Shown here: positions 19,824 to 29,243 of the stretch, in pieces
How the letters are laid out: each line of letters starts with the position of its first letter
How positions within the stretch are numbered: the first letter of the stretch is position 1
Origin: Rhodoblastus sp963713695
Lineage (GTDB): Bacteria > Pseudomonadota > Alphaproteobacteria > Rhizobiales > Beijerinckiaceae
Direction of reading: 5' to 3'
DNA: 64,000 nucleotides
NCBI GenBank assembly: GCA_963713695.1
Contig: CAVQMU010000003.1
Coordinates: 186,001-250,000 of the forward strand
Made by a program: the position numbers and the translations under genes
The notes under the pieces: model-generated
Database searches by the model: none
Told to the model about the DNA's origin: nothing
What the model saw: only the letters and a program-made list of their open reading frames with translations

Positions 19824-20561
19824 ATGCCGTCCTATCTTGATCTCGGTTTTATCGGCGTCGTCGCGATTTCGGCCCTGCTCGCCATGTTGCGCGGTTTTAC
19901 GCGAGAGGTCATGGCCATCGTGTCCTGGGGCGTCGCGGCGGCGGCGGCGGTCTATTTCTACCCCCTGCTCGTGCCCAAGCTGGCCGATCCCGCGTCGCCG
20001 ATCTTCCTGTCGAAAGAAAACCTGCGCCCCTATGCCGCGGGCGCCGCGATCTTCTTCATCGTGCTGATCCTCGTGTCGATCGTCACCATCCGCATGTCCA
20101 ACGCCATCCTGGACTCCAAGATCGGCGCGCTCGACCGCTCGCTGGGCTTCTTGTTCGGCGCCGTGCGCGGCCTGCTTCTCTGCGCCATCGCCTTCATCTT
20201 CTTCAACTGGCTCGTGCCGGACTCCAGCGCCGCCACGCCCGATTCCGCCTCGGGACTGCGGACGCAATGGTTCGCCCACGCAAAGAGCCTGCCGCTTCTG
20301 AAAGCGACTTCCGACCAATTGCTGGCCCTGCTGCCCGACGACCCGGAAGGGCTTTTGTCCAAATTGAAAAAGCACAAGCCCGGCGCCGGCGAGGACGCCC
20401 CGCCGCCCGAACCCGATCAGGAGCCGAAGGCGGCGCCGGCCACGCCGTCGCCGACAGTGAAGCCCGCGGACGCGGCCCCGGCGCCGGCGGCCAAACCCAA
20501 GGCCGACGCCGCGCCGACCGACAAGAAAAAGCTCGATTCACTGCTCAAGGGCGCGCACTGA
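19824..20561 (+). CDS. cvpA: CvpA family membrane protein
   Basis: Inner-membrane protein with four predicted spans ('LGFIGVVAISALLAMLRGFT', 'MAIVSWGVAAAAAVYFYPLL', 'GAAIFFIVLILVSIVTI', 'LLLCAIAFIFFNWLV') carrying the CvpA signature 'LRGFTREVMAIVSW' and 'DRSLGFLFGAVRGLLL'. After residue 180 comes a Pro/Ala/Lys-rich disordered tail. CvpA is associated with envelope stress tolerance and colicin V export. It is upstream of purF, the classical linkage. Confidence 0.92.
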   Translation: MPSYLDLGFIGVVAISALLAMLRGFTREVMAIVSWGVAAAAAVYFYPLLVPKLADPASPIFLSKENLRPYAAGAAIFFIVLILVSIVTIRMSNAILDSKIGALDRSLGFLFGAVRGLLLCAIAFIFFNWLVPDSSAATPDSASGLRTQWFAHAKSLPLLKATSDQLLALLPDDPEGLLSKLKKHKPGAGEDAPPPEPDQEPKAAPATPSPTVKPADAAPAPAAKPKADAAPTDKKKLDSLLKGAH

Positions 20562-20733
20562 TTTTGGCGTCGCGGGAAAAAGCTCGTTTTTTGAACGCGC
20601 TCTTCCCATTTGAAAGCTAGCGGTCTATTGAGCGTCGTTGAAACAATGAGCTGGAGCATCCTCCCTCGTTCCAAGCGGAACAAAAGATGCTGCAACTGCG
20701 CGCCGGGCGAGGCGCGCAACGGGAGCCTGGCGA

Positions 20734-22218
20734 ATGGATGATTCCGGCGCTGCTTCGGACATGACAACCGAAGATTTCGACATCAACGCCGACAGGCTCC
20801 GCGAAGAATGCGGCGTCTTCGGCATTTTTGGCCATCCTGACGCCGCGGCAATCACCGCGCTGGGCCTGCATGCGCTTCAGCATCGCGGCCAGGAAGCCGC
20901 GGGCATCGTCAGCTATGACGGCAAGCGCTTCAATTCCGAACGCCGCATGGGCATGGTCGGCGACGCCTTCTCCAAGGCCTCGACCATCGAGCGGCTGCCC
21001 GGCGACCGCGCCATCGGCCACGTGCGCTATTCGACAACCGGCGAAACCATTCTCCGCAATGTCCAGCCGCTGTTCGCGGAACTCGATTCCGGCGGCTTCG
21101 CCGTCGCGCACAATGGCAATCTCACCAACGCCCTGACGATCCGCCGCGACCTCATCCGCGACGGCGCCATCTATCAATCGACGTCCGACACCGAAGTCGT
21201 GCTGCATCTCGTGGCGCGCTCGCGCAAGCATCCGATCATCGAGCGCTTCGTCGAGGCCCTGCGCCAACTCGAAGGCGCCTATGCCTTTGTCGCCCTGAGC
21301 AACAAGAAGCTGATCGGCGCGCGCGATCCCCTCGGCATCCGGCCGCTGGTGCTCGGCCAGCTCGACGGCCATTACATCCTGGCTTCCGAAACCTGCGCCC
21401 TCGACATCATCGGCGCGCATTTCGTGCGCGACGTGGAGAATGGCGAAGTCGTCGTGATTTCAGAGGAAGGCGTGCAAAGCCTTCGCCCCTTCCCGCCCCA
21501 GCCGGCCCGTCCCTGCATTTTCGAATATATTTACTTCGCCCGCCCCGATTCCATAGTGCACGGCCGCTCCGTCTATGATGTGCGCAAGGCCATGGGCGCG
21601 CAGCTCGCCCGCGAAAATCCGCTCGAAGCCGATGTCGTCGTGCCCGTGCCCGATTCCGGCGTGCCCGCGGCGATCGGCTATTCGCAGGCCTCCGGCATTC
21701 CCTTCGAGCTCGGCATCATCCGCAACCATTATGTGGGACGCACCTTCATCCAGCCGACCCAGAGCATCCGCGAACTGGGCGTGCGGATGAAGCATTCGGC
21801 CAATCGCGCCGTGGTCGAGGGCAAGAAGATCGTGCTGCTCGACGATTCCATCGTGCGCGGCACGACGTCGATGAAGATTGTCCAGATGATGCGCGACGCG
21901 GGCGCAAGGGAAGTGCATTTCCGCATTTCCTCGCCGCCAATCACCCATCCCGATTATTACGGCATCGATACGCCGCAGAAGGACAAGCTGCTCGCGGCGA
22001 CCCACACCCTCGAGGAGATGCGCCAGCTCATCGGCGCCGACACCCTCGCCTTCCTGTCGATCGAGGGCATCTATCACGCCATGGGCTATCCCGCGCGCAA
22101 TCCGCAGCGTCCGCAATTCACCGATCATTGCTTTACCGGCGACTATCCGACCGTATTGACCGACCTCAAGGGCGTCGACGTGCGCGCCCAATTGTCATTG
22201 CTCGCCGAAACCGGCTGA
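20734..22218 (+). CDS. purF: Amidophosphoribosyltransferase
   Basis: First committed step of purine synthesis: PRPP plus glutamine to phosphoribosylamine. A 25-residue propeptide precedes the N-terminal nucleophile Cys26 ('REECGVFGIFGHPD'). The glutaminase domain has 'HRGQEAAG' and 'HNGNLTNA'. The PRTase domain has the PRPP motif 'KIVLLDDSIVRGTTSM'. At 494 residues it has normal length. 'GGGAG' lies upstream of ATG 20734. The SDR gene follows 39 nt later. Confidence 0.97.
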   Translation: MDDSGAASDMTTEDFDINADRLREECGVFGIFGHPDAAAITALGLHALQHRGQEAAGIVSYDGKRFNSERRMGMVGDAFSKASTIERLPGDRAIGHVRYSTTGETILRNVQPLFAELDSGGFAVAHNGNLTNALTIRRDLIRDGAIYQSTSDTEVVLHLVARSRKHPIIERFVEALRQLEGAYAFVALSNKKLIGARDPLGIRPLVLGQLDGHYILASETCALDIIGAHFVRDVENGEVVVISEEGVQSLRPFPPQPARPCIFEYIYFARPDSIVHGRSVYDVRKAMGAQLARENPLEADVVVPVPDSGVPAAIGYSQASGIPFELGIIRNHYVGRTFIQPTQSIRELGVRMKHSANRAVVEGKKIVLLDDSIVRGTTSMKIVQMMRDAGAREVHFRISSPPITHPDYYGIDTPQKDKLLAATHTLEEMRQLIGADTLAFLSIEGIYHAMGYPARNPQRPQFTDHCFTGDYPTVLTDLKGVDVRAQLSLLAETG

Positions 22219-22257
22219 GAATAATCAAGAATAACGCCCCAAAGCCGGAAAAGAGAC

Positions 22258-23013
22258 ATGCCTGAAGTAAAGACCCTTGCGGGGCGCGTCGCCCTCGTCA
22301 CCGGCGCGTCGCGGGGCATCGGTCGCGCCGTCGCGCTGGAGCTGGCGCGGCGCGGCGCGCATGTCATCGCGCTCGCCCGCACCCAGGGCGCGCTGGAGGA
22401 ACTCGACGACGCGATCCGGCAGCTCGGCTCGGAGGCGACGCTCGTTCCCTGCGACATCAAGGATTTCGATGCGCTCGACCGGCTCGGCGCGGCCATCCAC
22501 GGCCGCTGGGGCAAGCTCGACATCCTCGTCGGCAACGCCGGCATCCTCGGCCCGCTGACGCCGATCGCCCATTGCGATCCCGACAAGTGGGAACAGGTCT
22601 TCGCGATCAATGTCACCGCCAATTACCGGCTGCTGCGCTCGCTTGACCCGCTGCTGCGGGCGTCCGACGCGGGCCGCGTCGTGTTCATCTCCTCGGGCGC
22701 GGCGCAAAAGGCCGATTTCTCCGCCTTCTGGGGTCCCTATGCGGCGTCGAAATCAGCGCTCGACGCCATCGTGCGGACCTATGCGGCCGAGACGGTCAAT
22801 GTCTCCAATGTCAGGGCGATGAGCGCCAATCCCGGGCCGCTGCGGACCAAAATGCGCGCGGCAGCCATGCCCGGAGAGGACCCGCTCACACTGCGCGCGC
22901 CAGAAGAATTCGCGCCAAAAGTTGCGGATCTCTGTTCGCCTGACTCAACCCAGACCGGCAAGATCTACGACTTCCCCACCGACCGGATCCTTTCCTTTCA
23001 GGCTCCGGTGTAA
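22258..23013 (+). CDS. Short-chain dehydrogenase/reductase downstream of purF
   Basis: Classical SDR of 251 residues. It shows 'TGASRGIGRAVALELARRGA' for NAD(P) binding, 'VGNAGILGPL', and the catalytic Ser in 'FISSGAAQK' with 'YAASKSALDAIV' giving Tyr and Lys. Substrate unknown. The purF-SDR pair is conserved in Rhizobiales. The next gene starts 2 nt after its stop, so the two are one transcription unit. Confidence 0.9.
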   Translation: MPEVKTLAGRVALVTGASRGIGRAVALELARRGAHVIALARTQGALEELDDAIRQLGSEATLVPCDIKDFDALDRLGAAIHGRWGKLDILVGNAGILGPLTPIAHCDPDKWEQVFAINVTANYRLLRSLDPLLRASDAGRVVFISSGAAQKADFSAFWGPYAASKSALDAIVRTYAAETVNVSNVRAMSANPGPLRTKMRAAAMPGEDPLTLRAPEEFAPKVADLCSPDSTQTGKIYDFPTDRILSFQAPV

Positions 23014-23015
23014 CG

Positions 23016-23447
23016 ATGGGCTCCTCCCTGCCGATTCTCCATCTGATTTTCGATGGAGTCTGGCTCGGTTGCGTCCTGACGGAAATCGCATTCGAGAAAA
23101 TCCTGCTTGCGGGAGGGCGCGAGCAGCATGTCGCGCTGGCGCGCATCCACAAATGGGTCGATCTGGCGATAGAAACGCCGGCCTTCATCGGCGTCGCCGC
23201 GACGGGATTGCTGCTGCTCCCGGCTTCGCCGTCAAGCGTCGCGCTTTCCCTAAAAATCGCCTGCGCCGCTGTCGCGGTCGCCGCCAACCTCTATTGCGCC
23301 GCCCTCGTCCTGCGCCGCTGCAAAGCAGCGGAAACCGGCGACTGGCCGGCATTCGACCGGCTTGACCGTTCCCAGCACAGGATCGGCGCCGTCGTGCTTC
23401 TCGGGTTGCTGGCGAGCCTGGCGCTTGGACTTTACCTGTCCTTGTAA
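23016..23447 (+). CDS. Small integral membrane protein
   Basis: About 143 residues with four hydrophobic segments ('LPILHLIFDGVWLGCVLTEI', 'FIGVAATGLLLLPASPS', 'KIACAAVAVAANLYCAALVL', 'IGAVVLLGLLASLALGLYLS'). It resembles the CopD/DUF2269-type family in layout, with His near the first and second segments, but I cannot assign it firmly. It is coupled to the upstream SDR gene. Confidence 0.75.
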   Translation: MGSSLPILHLIFDGVWLGCVLTEIAFEKILLAGGREQHVALARIHKWVDLAIETPAFIGVAATGLLLLPASPSSVALSLKIACAAVAVAANLYCAALVLRRCKAAETGDWPAFDRLDRSQHRIGAVVLLGLLASLALGLYLSL

Positions 23448-23624
23448 TGTCGCCGCGGCGCGTGACGTTGCTGTGCACGTCCTAGCCAATTCTTTGGAAA
23501 AAGTAATACACCTGCGCCGCGTCGTCATGCTATAACCTACGTTTTTCTTTGTAATTCGGTGTTGACAAAAGTCAAATAATTACAGAAATTAAGCATATAC
23601 TATTAGCTTACCCAGGGTTGTGGA

Positions 23625-24443
23625 ATGGAAAAACTATCGCCATTGGCGATCCAGGTCCTGCTTATCTTCATATTGATACCGCTTGAACGCTATTTTCCAC
23701 GGCTCGCTTCCGGGAAGCTGTCGATCCGACATTTCGCGACCGTGCTCATCATTGGATCGATGGCCTTTCTCACGGGTCTTCTCCTAACTCCTGGGGTCGT
23801 TGCCGCGCTTGTCAGGCTTCTCGGGCCTTTCCAGATCCTCAGCCTCGCGCGCCTGCCGATACCGACGCCGCTCGGCTGGGTCCTCAGCTTTCTGCTGGTC
23901 GATTTCGCCGCCTACCTGTCGCACGTCCTCTTTCACGCGGCGCCTCCGCTCTGGGCCCTCCACGGCGTTCATCACGCCGACGAACAGGTCGCGGGCGTCA
24001 CAGGCCTCCTGCACCATCCGCTGGAAGTGCTTGTCAACGCGCTCTTGCTCTTCGTCTTCTACGTCGTCTTCGGCGTGCCGGTCGCCGTCATCGTCGCTTA
24101 CAGCTCCGTTGAAGTCGCCCACGCAATCCTGTCGCACGCCAATCTCGCCATCCCCCCGGCGTTCGATCGGTTGTTGCGCTGCGTCATCGTCACCCCGGAC
24201 ATGCACCGCACCCATCATTCCCGGGACATGCTGGAAGGCAACGCCAATTTCAGCCAGGTTTTTCCCTTCTGGGACTGGATTTGCGGCACCTACCTGGCCC
24301 ACCCGGCCGCGGGCGAGTCCGGGCTGCTGACTGGATTGCCGGCGGAAAGCCAGCCCACGACCTTTTCAGCGCCAGCCCTGCTGGCGCACCCGTTCCGCCA
24401 TCGGCAGCCGCAGCCGGCGGCCGCTGGTCCGCTGCCCTCCTGA
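23625..24443 (+). CDS. Sterol desaturase / fatty acid hydroxylase family protein
   Basis: Membrane-bound di-iron oxygenase of 272 residues. The histidine-rich motifs are HVLFH, 'HGVHHADE' and 'HRTHHSRD' on the cytosolic face, with membrane spans at the N-terminus. 'GNANFSQVFPFWDWICGTY' is a family signature. Bacterial members hydroxylate or desaturate hopanoids, carotenoids or fatty acids; which one is unknown here. The upstream 170 bases are unusually AT-rich. Start ATG 23625. Confidence 0.88.
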   Translation: MEKLSPLAIQVLLIFILIPLERYFPRLASGKLSIRHFATVLIIGSMAFLTGLLLTPGVVAALVRLLGPFQILSLARLPIPTPLGWVLSFLLVDFAAYLSHVLFHAAPPLWALHGVHHADEQVAGVTGLLHHPLEVLVNALLLFVFYVVFGVPVAVIVAYSSVEVAHAILSHANLAIPPAFDRLLRCVIVTPDMHRTHHSRDMLEGNANFSQVFPFWDWICGTYLAHPAAGESGLLTGLPAESQPTTFSAPALLAHPFRHRQPQPAAAGPLPS

Positions 24444-24487
24444 GAGCCCGCGAAGTTCAAGACACTTGCAAAATCAAGGATGCCAAA

Positions 24488-25016
24488 ATGTTGAAAAGCC
24501 TAAACCGTTCAAAAGCCCTTCTGACCGCCGCCTGCCTCTTCGGATTGTGCGGAAGCGCCGCCTTCGCCGGGACGACGACGACGGCGGTGACCTCCCTTCC
24601 CGACGGCGTCGTCGGCGCACCCTACAGCGTTGACCTCACGACCGCCTTAACCTCCTCAAATTCTTACTATTTTTCCAATCTCGACACATGGACGGTGGCG
24701 CTCGGCCCCGTGGCTCCAGGAGAATTCTATCACTCCCAGCGCCTCGACGCCGGGCGACGCGATATTGAGCGGCACTCCGACCAACGCAGGGCCTTTTGAT
24801 TTCACCCTGTTTCAAAGTTCCCAGGACGGCGGCATTTTCCTCATCTTCGACCAGACCATCGATGCAGCCCCGGTTGACGGCCCTACGGGCGGCTCCCCCG
24901 TCCCGGCAGTTCCGGAACCTGCGACCTGGGCGCTTCTCCTCGCCGGCTTTTTCGGCATTTCGGTGATGAGCGTGCGTCGCGGCTCCGCCGCCCGGCGACT
25001 GGCGTCGGCCGCCTGA
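24488..25016 (+). CDS. PEP-CTERM sorted exoprotein (one-base frameshift at 24722-24727)
   Basis: N-terminal signal peptide ('LLTAACLFGLCGSAAFAG') and a C-terminal PEP-CTERM anchor ('VPEPATWALLLAGFFGISVM' followed by basic residues), recognised by exosortase for envelope export. Between them is a small putative-Ig-like segment ('LPDGVVGAPYSVDLT', then 'GTPTNAGPFDFTLF'). The two ends are in different frames; removing one base from GAATTC at 24722-24727 gives 'ITPSASTPGDAILSGTPTNA', a normal putative-Ig motif, and 175 residues. No exosortase is in the window. Likely functional after correction. Confidence 0.8.
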
Positions 25017-25072
25017 GGCTGACCCGGACGACCCCTGATTGCCGGCCCAATTCGACAGTCCCTCGCAAAAAA

Positions 25073-25099
25073 CAACCCCCGGTCTTTCGCCGGGGGTTG
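25073..25099 (-). terminator. Intrinsic terminator for a minus-strand remnant
   Basis: CAACCCCCGG and CCGGGGGTTG form a ten-base stem around a seven-base loop. On the minus strand it is followed by TTTTTTG, a proper U-tract. It terminates the PEP-CTERM remnant at 25126, so a complete gene once stood there. Confidence 0.75.
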
Positions 25100-25125
25100 C
25101 AATGTCGAGACCGAAACGGTCTCGT

Positions 25126-25224
25126 TCAGGCGGCCAGTTCGACGCGCTTGTTGGTCTTGCGATAGCCCGCAAAGCCCATGGCGGCAAACCCGAGACAGGC
25201 CGCAATCTCCGCTGAACCAGGGAT
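25126..25224 (-). pseudogene. Remnant C-terminus of a PEP-CTERM protein gene
   Basis: The last 32 codons read 'IPGSAEIAACLGFAAMGFAG' then 'YRKTNKRVELAA' and stop, the hydrophobic anchor and basic tail of a Rhizobiales-type PEP-CTERM protein with a degraded PEP motif. No start codon or upstream coding continues past 25224. A good terminator lies just downstream. I read it as the leftover 3' end of a deleted paralogue. Confidence 0.6.
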
Positions 25225-25293
25225 AAACCTCGCGCAAAGGCGGAACACGTCAGACTTCGGCGCCCTGTCCAAGCTTCAGCCTGGCGGGAACCG

Positions 25294-25722
25294 TCACGCG
25301 ATCCGCTTCGTAAACGCCGGGACGATGACCCGGTGAAAAGGCATGACCAGCGCCAGATAGATCCGGCCCCAGAAATTATGCCTGCGGACGATGGTCGTCA
25401 CTGTCGCAACGCCCTCGATCACGGTCACGACGATCCGGAAATCGAGATGGCGGTCGTCGAAACCCATCACGACGTCCTGGGGCGTCTCGGAAATGATGGG
25501 AAACCCGGTGGACGGGGCCGGCTTGAGGCCGATAATTCCGACAATGCGGTTGCGCAGATCCATCAAGACCGCCGCCCAACGCGGCGGATGGGCGAAAACG
25601 CGCCGCACCGCTTCCGGCGCGTCGACGCCCACGGGCGCGGCGACCTCATAGGCGTCGGCAAAGTCAAAGCCCGGCAACAGCGCGGCGCAATCTATAGTCG
25701 GCTGGACGGTTTGTGCGGTCAT
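25294..25722 (-). CDS. DUF2867 domain protein
   Basis: One hundred and forty-two residues. 'HPPRWAAVLMDLRNRIVGII', 'VVMGFDDRHLDFRI' and the closing 'MPFHRVIVPAFTKRI' match DUF2867, a family of small cytoplasmic proteins of unknown function, possibly START-like. It stands alone between the PEP-CTERM remnant and the histidine kinase gene. Confidence 0.8.
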   Translation of the reverse strand: MTAQTVQPTIDCAALLPGFDFADAYEVAAPVGVDAPEAVRRVFAHPPRWAAVLMDLRNRIVGIIGLKPAPSTGFPIISETPQDVVMGFDDRHLDFRIVVTVIEGVATVTTIVRRHNFWGRIYLALVMPFHRVIVPAFTKRIA

Positions 25723-26017
25723 GCCGACAGTGTAGCTCAGGTTCGAACGAAAAAATTCTTATAGGGGTTTATACGTACTGAGTCGGCGACGCGCCTCCGG
25801 GCTCGTCGCGGTGGCCGCATTCGAAAAAATCGCGGGATCAGGGCGGTAGCAAGCCTGACCCAGCGCGATGGGTCAGGACTTGCCCGCCCGCGTGCATAAG
25901 ATCGTCGCAATCCCCCTTATTGACCAATTCCGAAGAACCAATAAAGATAACAGCTTAGGCCTAGTATCGTCTTGACGGCGGGTCTCCGTCTGGTCCTGCG
26001 TATCGGGGGCGTGGCGC

Positions 26018-27730
26018 ATGGAGGAAGCGGTTTTTCGCAAGCGCGACATGGGCGTGCGGCCGGTCCGTGATGGATCGCGCGACGTCTTCGTCTGCCTCGA
26101 CCTTGGGAAAACTGTCGTCGCCGCCAATCCTGCCGCGGAAAACCTTTTTGGCGGCGGCAAGCCCCTCACTGGAAGGCCCTGCGCCACCCTCGACCTGCCC
26201 GCGCCCCTTCATGCCGCCATCGACGATTGCGTCGCCGCGGCCGTGGCCGGCGAGTCCGTCACCCGGAAAAGCCTGGAGGTCGAAGGACTCTCCGCCGACG
26301 GAAAAAAATTCCTGACGACCGCGGACGTGCTTGTCGTGACCGGCGCGGCGGAACGGGACATCATCCTCGTCCACCTGCGCGATTTCGCGGAACGGCTCGA
26401 ATCCGAACGCAAGGTGCTCCAGCTCAGCAAAATCTTGCAGACCATGAGCGAGGGCAACCACGTCATGGTCGCGGCCGCCGACGAGCAGGAGCTTTACGCC
26501 GCAATGTGCCGGGTCATCATCCGCTTCGGCGGCTACGCCCTGGCCTGGGTCGGGCTGGTCGAGCATGACGAGCTGCACACGGTTCGGCCCGTGGCCTTCG
26601 CCGGTTTCGAGGACGGCTATCTGTCGCTGGCGCATATTTCCTGGGCCGACCGGCCCGGCGGGCGCGGACCGGCCGGCCACGCCATACGCTCGGCGACGCC
26701 GCGGGTCTGCAATGACCTGAAACTCGATCCGCTTCAGGACTCTTGCTTGCAGCAGCCCTATTTGCAGGAGCCTTGGCGCGAGGCGGCGCTCGAACGCGGC
26801 TACAGGTCGATCCTTGCCCTGCCGCTGAAGGATAAGGGATCCGTCTTCGGCTGCCTGATGATCTACGCCCGCGAGCCCGACGCCTTCGGCGTCGAGGAGG
26901 CCGCGCTGCTGGTCGAACTGGCCGAAAATCTCGCCTATGGCGCGACCGCGCTGCGCGATCACAAGGCGCGCGGCCAACTCGAGCAGGCGCTCGAACGCGC
27001 CCAGAAAATGGAGGCGCTCGGCGAATTGAGCGGCGGCGTCGCGCATGATTTCAACAATCTGCTGCAGGTCGTCGCCTCGTCCCTGCATGTGATCCGGCAG
27101 AGGCCGGACGACCTGGCCGGCCGCACCGTCGCCATCGACACCATCCAGCACGCCTGCGAGCGCGCCGCGACCATCACCCGCGGCCTGCTGGCCATGACGC
27201 GCAAGGAGGCGATCGCGCCGGAAATCATCGATCCCAGCGTCGAAATTTTTCGCTGGCGCGAGTTGATCGTGCATTCCGTCGGCGCGGCCGTTTGCGTCGA
27301 GTTTCACATTCCGCAGGATATCTGGCTGATTTTCTGCGACCCGGGCGCTTTGGAAATCGCCCTGATCAATCTTGCGGTCAACGCGAGGGACGCCATGCCG
27401 GAAGGCGGCGCGCTCGCGCTTTCGGCGCGCAACGTCCACGCCAACGGTCGGGATTTCGTCGAATTCGACATGTCGGACACCGGCTGTGGCATCGAGCCCG
27501 GCGATCTCAACCAGGTCTTCGAACCCTTCTACACCACAAAGCCCACGGGCAAGGGCACCGGCCTCGGACTGAGCCAGGTCGCCCGCTTCGCGCGCCAGGC
27601 GCAAGGCGAGGCCCGGATCGCCTCGCAAACGGGGGAAGGCGCGACCGTCACCGTGCGCATACCCAGGGCGTTGGAGAAAACCGGAGGCGACGAACGCGCG
27701 TCCTCCGCGCCGCCCCGCCTGCCCGGCTGA
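26018..27730 (+). CDS. PAS-GAF sensor histidine kinase
   Basis: About 570 residues: PAS-like domain near residues 20-130, GAF domain near 150-310 ('QELYAAMCRVIIRFGGYALA' through 'SILALPLKDKG'), HisKA with the phosphoacceptor His in 'LSGGVAHDFNNLLQVV', and HATPase with N-box 'NLAVNARDAMPEGG', G1 'DTGCGI' and G2 'GTGLGL'. No membrane segment is evident, so it is a soluble sensor. No response regulator gene adjoins it, so it is an orphan kinase. The product converges on der with 3 nt between stops. Confidence 0.92.
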   Translation: MEEAVFRKRDMGVRPVRDGSRDVFVCLDLGKTVVAANPAAENLFGGGKPLTGRPCATLDLPAPLHAAIDDCVAAAVAGESVTRKSLEVEGLSADGKKFLTTADVLVVTGAAERDIILVHLRDFAERLESERKVLQLSKILQTMSEGNHVMVAAADEQELYAAMCRVIIRFGGYALAWVGLVEHDELHTVRPVAFAGFEDGYLSLAHISWADRPGGRGPAGHAIRSATPRVCNDLKLDPLQDSCLQQPYLQEPWREAALERGYRSILALPLKDKGSVFGCLMIYAREPDAFGVEEAALLVELAENLAYGATALRDHKARGQLEQALERAQKMEALGELSGGVAHDFNNLLQVVASSLHVIRQRPDDLAGRTVAIDTIQHACERAATITRGLLAMTRKEAIAPEIIDPSVEIFRWRELIVHSVGAAVCVEFHIPQDIWLIFCDPGALEIALINLAVNARDAMPEGGALALSARNVHANGRDFVEFDMSDTGCGIEPGDLNQVFEPFYTTKPTGKGTGLGLSQVARFARQAQGEARIASQTGEGATVTVRIPRALEKTGGDERASSAPPRLPG

Positions 27731-27733
27731 CCT

Positions 27734-29149
27734 TCAGCGCCGCCGTTTTTTCCCTGCATAGGGGTTTTCGCCCTGCTTCAGGGTGATGCGGATCGGCGTG
27801 CCCGGCAGGGCGAATGTCTGCCGCAGCCCGTTGGTCAGGAAGCGCTGGTAGCTTTCCGCCAATTCTTCAAGCTGGTTGCCGAACAGCACGAAATGCGGAG
27901 GCCGCGCCTTGGGCTGCGTCATGTAGCGGATTTTTATGCGCCGTCCCGCGACGGCGGGCGGCGGCGTCTGCTCCAGCACCGCCTCCAGCCAGCGATTGAG
28001 CTTGGCTGTCGAAATCCGCTTGTTCCAGACCTCGTGCGCGCGGAGAATGGCCTCGATCAGGTCGTCGAGCCCCTGCCCCGTCGCGCCGGAAACCGGGACC
28101 ACCGCGGCGCCGCGGACCTGTGGCAGAAGCCGCGTCGCCTCCTCGCGCAATTCGATGAGCTTTGGCCCCTTGTCGGCGATCAGGTCCCATTTGTTGACGC
28201 CGATCACCACGGCGCGGCCTTCGCGCGCCGCGAGATCGGTGATGGTGAGATCCTGCTTCTCGAAGGGAATGGTCGCGTCGAGCAGAATGACCACCACTTC
28301 GGCGAAACGGACGGCCCGCAGGCCGTCGGCGACGGCGAGCTTTTCAAGCTTTTCCTGAACATTGGCGCGCCTGCGCATGCCCGCCGTATCGAAAATCTTC
28401 AGGGCTCGCTCGGTGGCGCCCTTGCGCCAGAGGAAGTCGACGCTGATGGAATCGCGGGTGATGCCGGCTTCCGGCCCGACCAGCAGCCTGTCCTCGCCGA
28501 TCAGGCGATTGATCAGCGTGGACTTGCCGGCGTTGGGCCGCCCGACGATGGCGATGCGCAGCGGTTTCGTCGGATCGAGTTCGCTGCCGTCCTCGTCGTC
28601 CGCCAGCACCAGCCGCTCGGTTTTGTCGGCGTCCTCTTCCACCAGGGCGGTTTCTTCCGGCAAGGCCTTGAGCAGCGAGGCGTAAAGCTCGGCGAAGCCG
28701 TCGCCATGTTCCGCCGACAGGGCGATGGGGTCGCCGAGGCCGAGGGCGAAGGCGTCATAGGCGCCCGCTTCGCCGGCGCGGCCTTCCGCCTTGTTGGCGA
28801 TGACGATCAAAGGCTTGCCGGCGCGGCGGACCAGCGCGGCGAAATGCCGGTCTTCCGGCGTCACGCCGACCCGCGCGTCCATCACGAAGAAAATGGCGTC
28901 GGCGTCCTCGATGGCGGCTTCCGTCTGCGACCGCATGCGGCCGACGAGCGTTTCGCCGCCGCCCTCTTCGAGCCCCGCGGTGTCGATGATGGTGAAGGCG
29001 AGATCGCCGAGCTTCGCTTCGCCCGCCCGGCGGTCGCGCGTCACGCCCGGCTGGTCGTCGACCAGCGCGAGTTTTTTGCCGACCAGCCGGTTGAACAGGG
29101 TGGACTTGCCGACATTGGGACGGCCGATGATCGCGACGGTGAAGGTCAT
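27734..29149 (-). CDS. der: GTPase Der (EngA)
   Basis: Ribosome assembly GTPase for the 50S subunit. It has two tandem G domains with P-loops 'GRPNVGKST' (residues 8-16) and 'GRPNAGKST' near residue 208, followed by a KH-like C-terminal domain ('IRYMTQPKARPPHFVLFGNQ'). At 471 residues it is a normal length. It is downstream of the YfgM-like gene on the same strand, a frequent pairing. Confidence 0.97.
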   Translation of the reverse strand: MTFTVAIIGRPNVGKSTLFNRLVGKKLALVDDQPGVTRDRRAGEAKLGDLAFTIIDTAGLEEGGGETLVGRMRSQTEAAIEDADAIFFVMDARVGVTPEDRHFAALVRRAGKPLIVIANKAEGRAGEAGAYDAFALGLGDPIALSAEHGDGFAELYASLLKALPEETALVEEDADKTERLVLADDEDGSELDPTKPLRIAIVGRPNAGKSTLINRLIGEDRLLVGPEAGITRDSISVDFLWRKGATERALKIFDTAGMRRRANVQEKLEKLAVADGLRAVRFAEVVVILLDATIPFEKQDLTITDLAAREGRAVVIGVNKWDLIADKGPKLIELREEATRLLPQVRGAAVVPVSGATGQGLDDLIEAILRAHEVWNKRISTAKLNRWLEAVLEQTPPPAVAGRRIKIRYMTQPKARPPHFVLFGNQLEELAESYQRFLTNGLRQTFALPGTPIRITLKQGENPYAGKKRRR

Positions 29150-29243
29150 TTTGTACCATTTCTCGCTGACGGCGTCGCAGTCAGCGAATTCCTCGCGTCA
29201 GCCACAGGGCGTTGAAAGACGCCCGTCTTTCGACGGGCTGTTT

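Noticed and set aside
23562..23601. TTGACA and TATACT ahead of the fatty acid hydroxylase gene, as a sigma-70 promoter
   Set aside because: The two hexamers are 28 bases apart, far from the 16-18 needed. The region is AT-rich and likely contains a promoter, but this pair is not it.
25961..27628. Minus-strand frame of about 555 codons opposite the histidine kinase gene
   Set aside because: Antisense shadow of a gene with intact HisKA and HATPase motifs; composition is not protein-like.
27893..29215. Plus-strand frame of about 440 codons opposite der
   Set aside because: Antisense shadow of a fully conserved GTPase gene.
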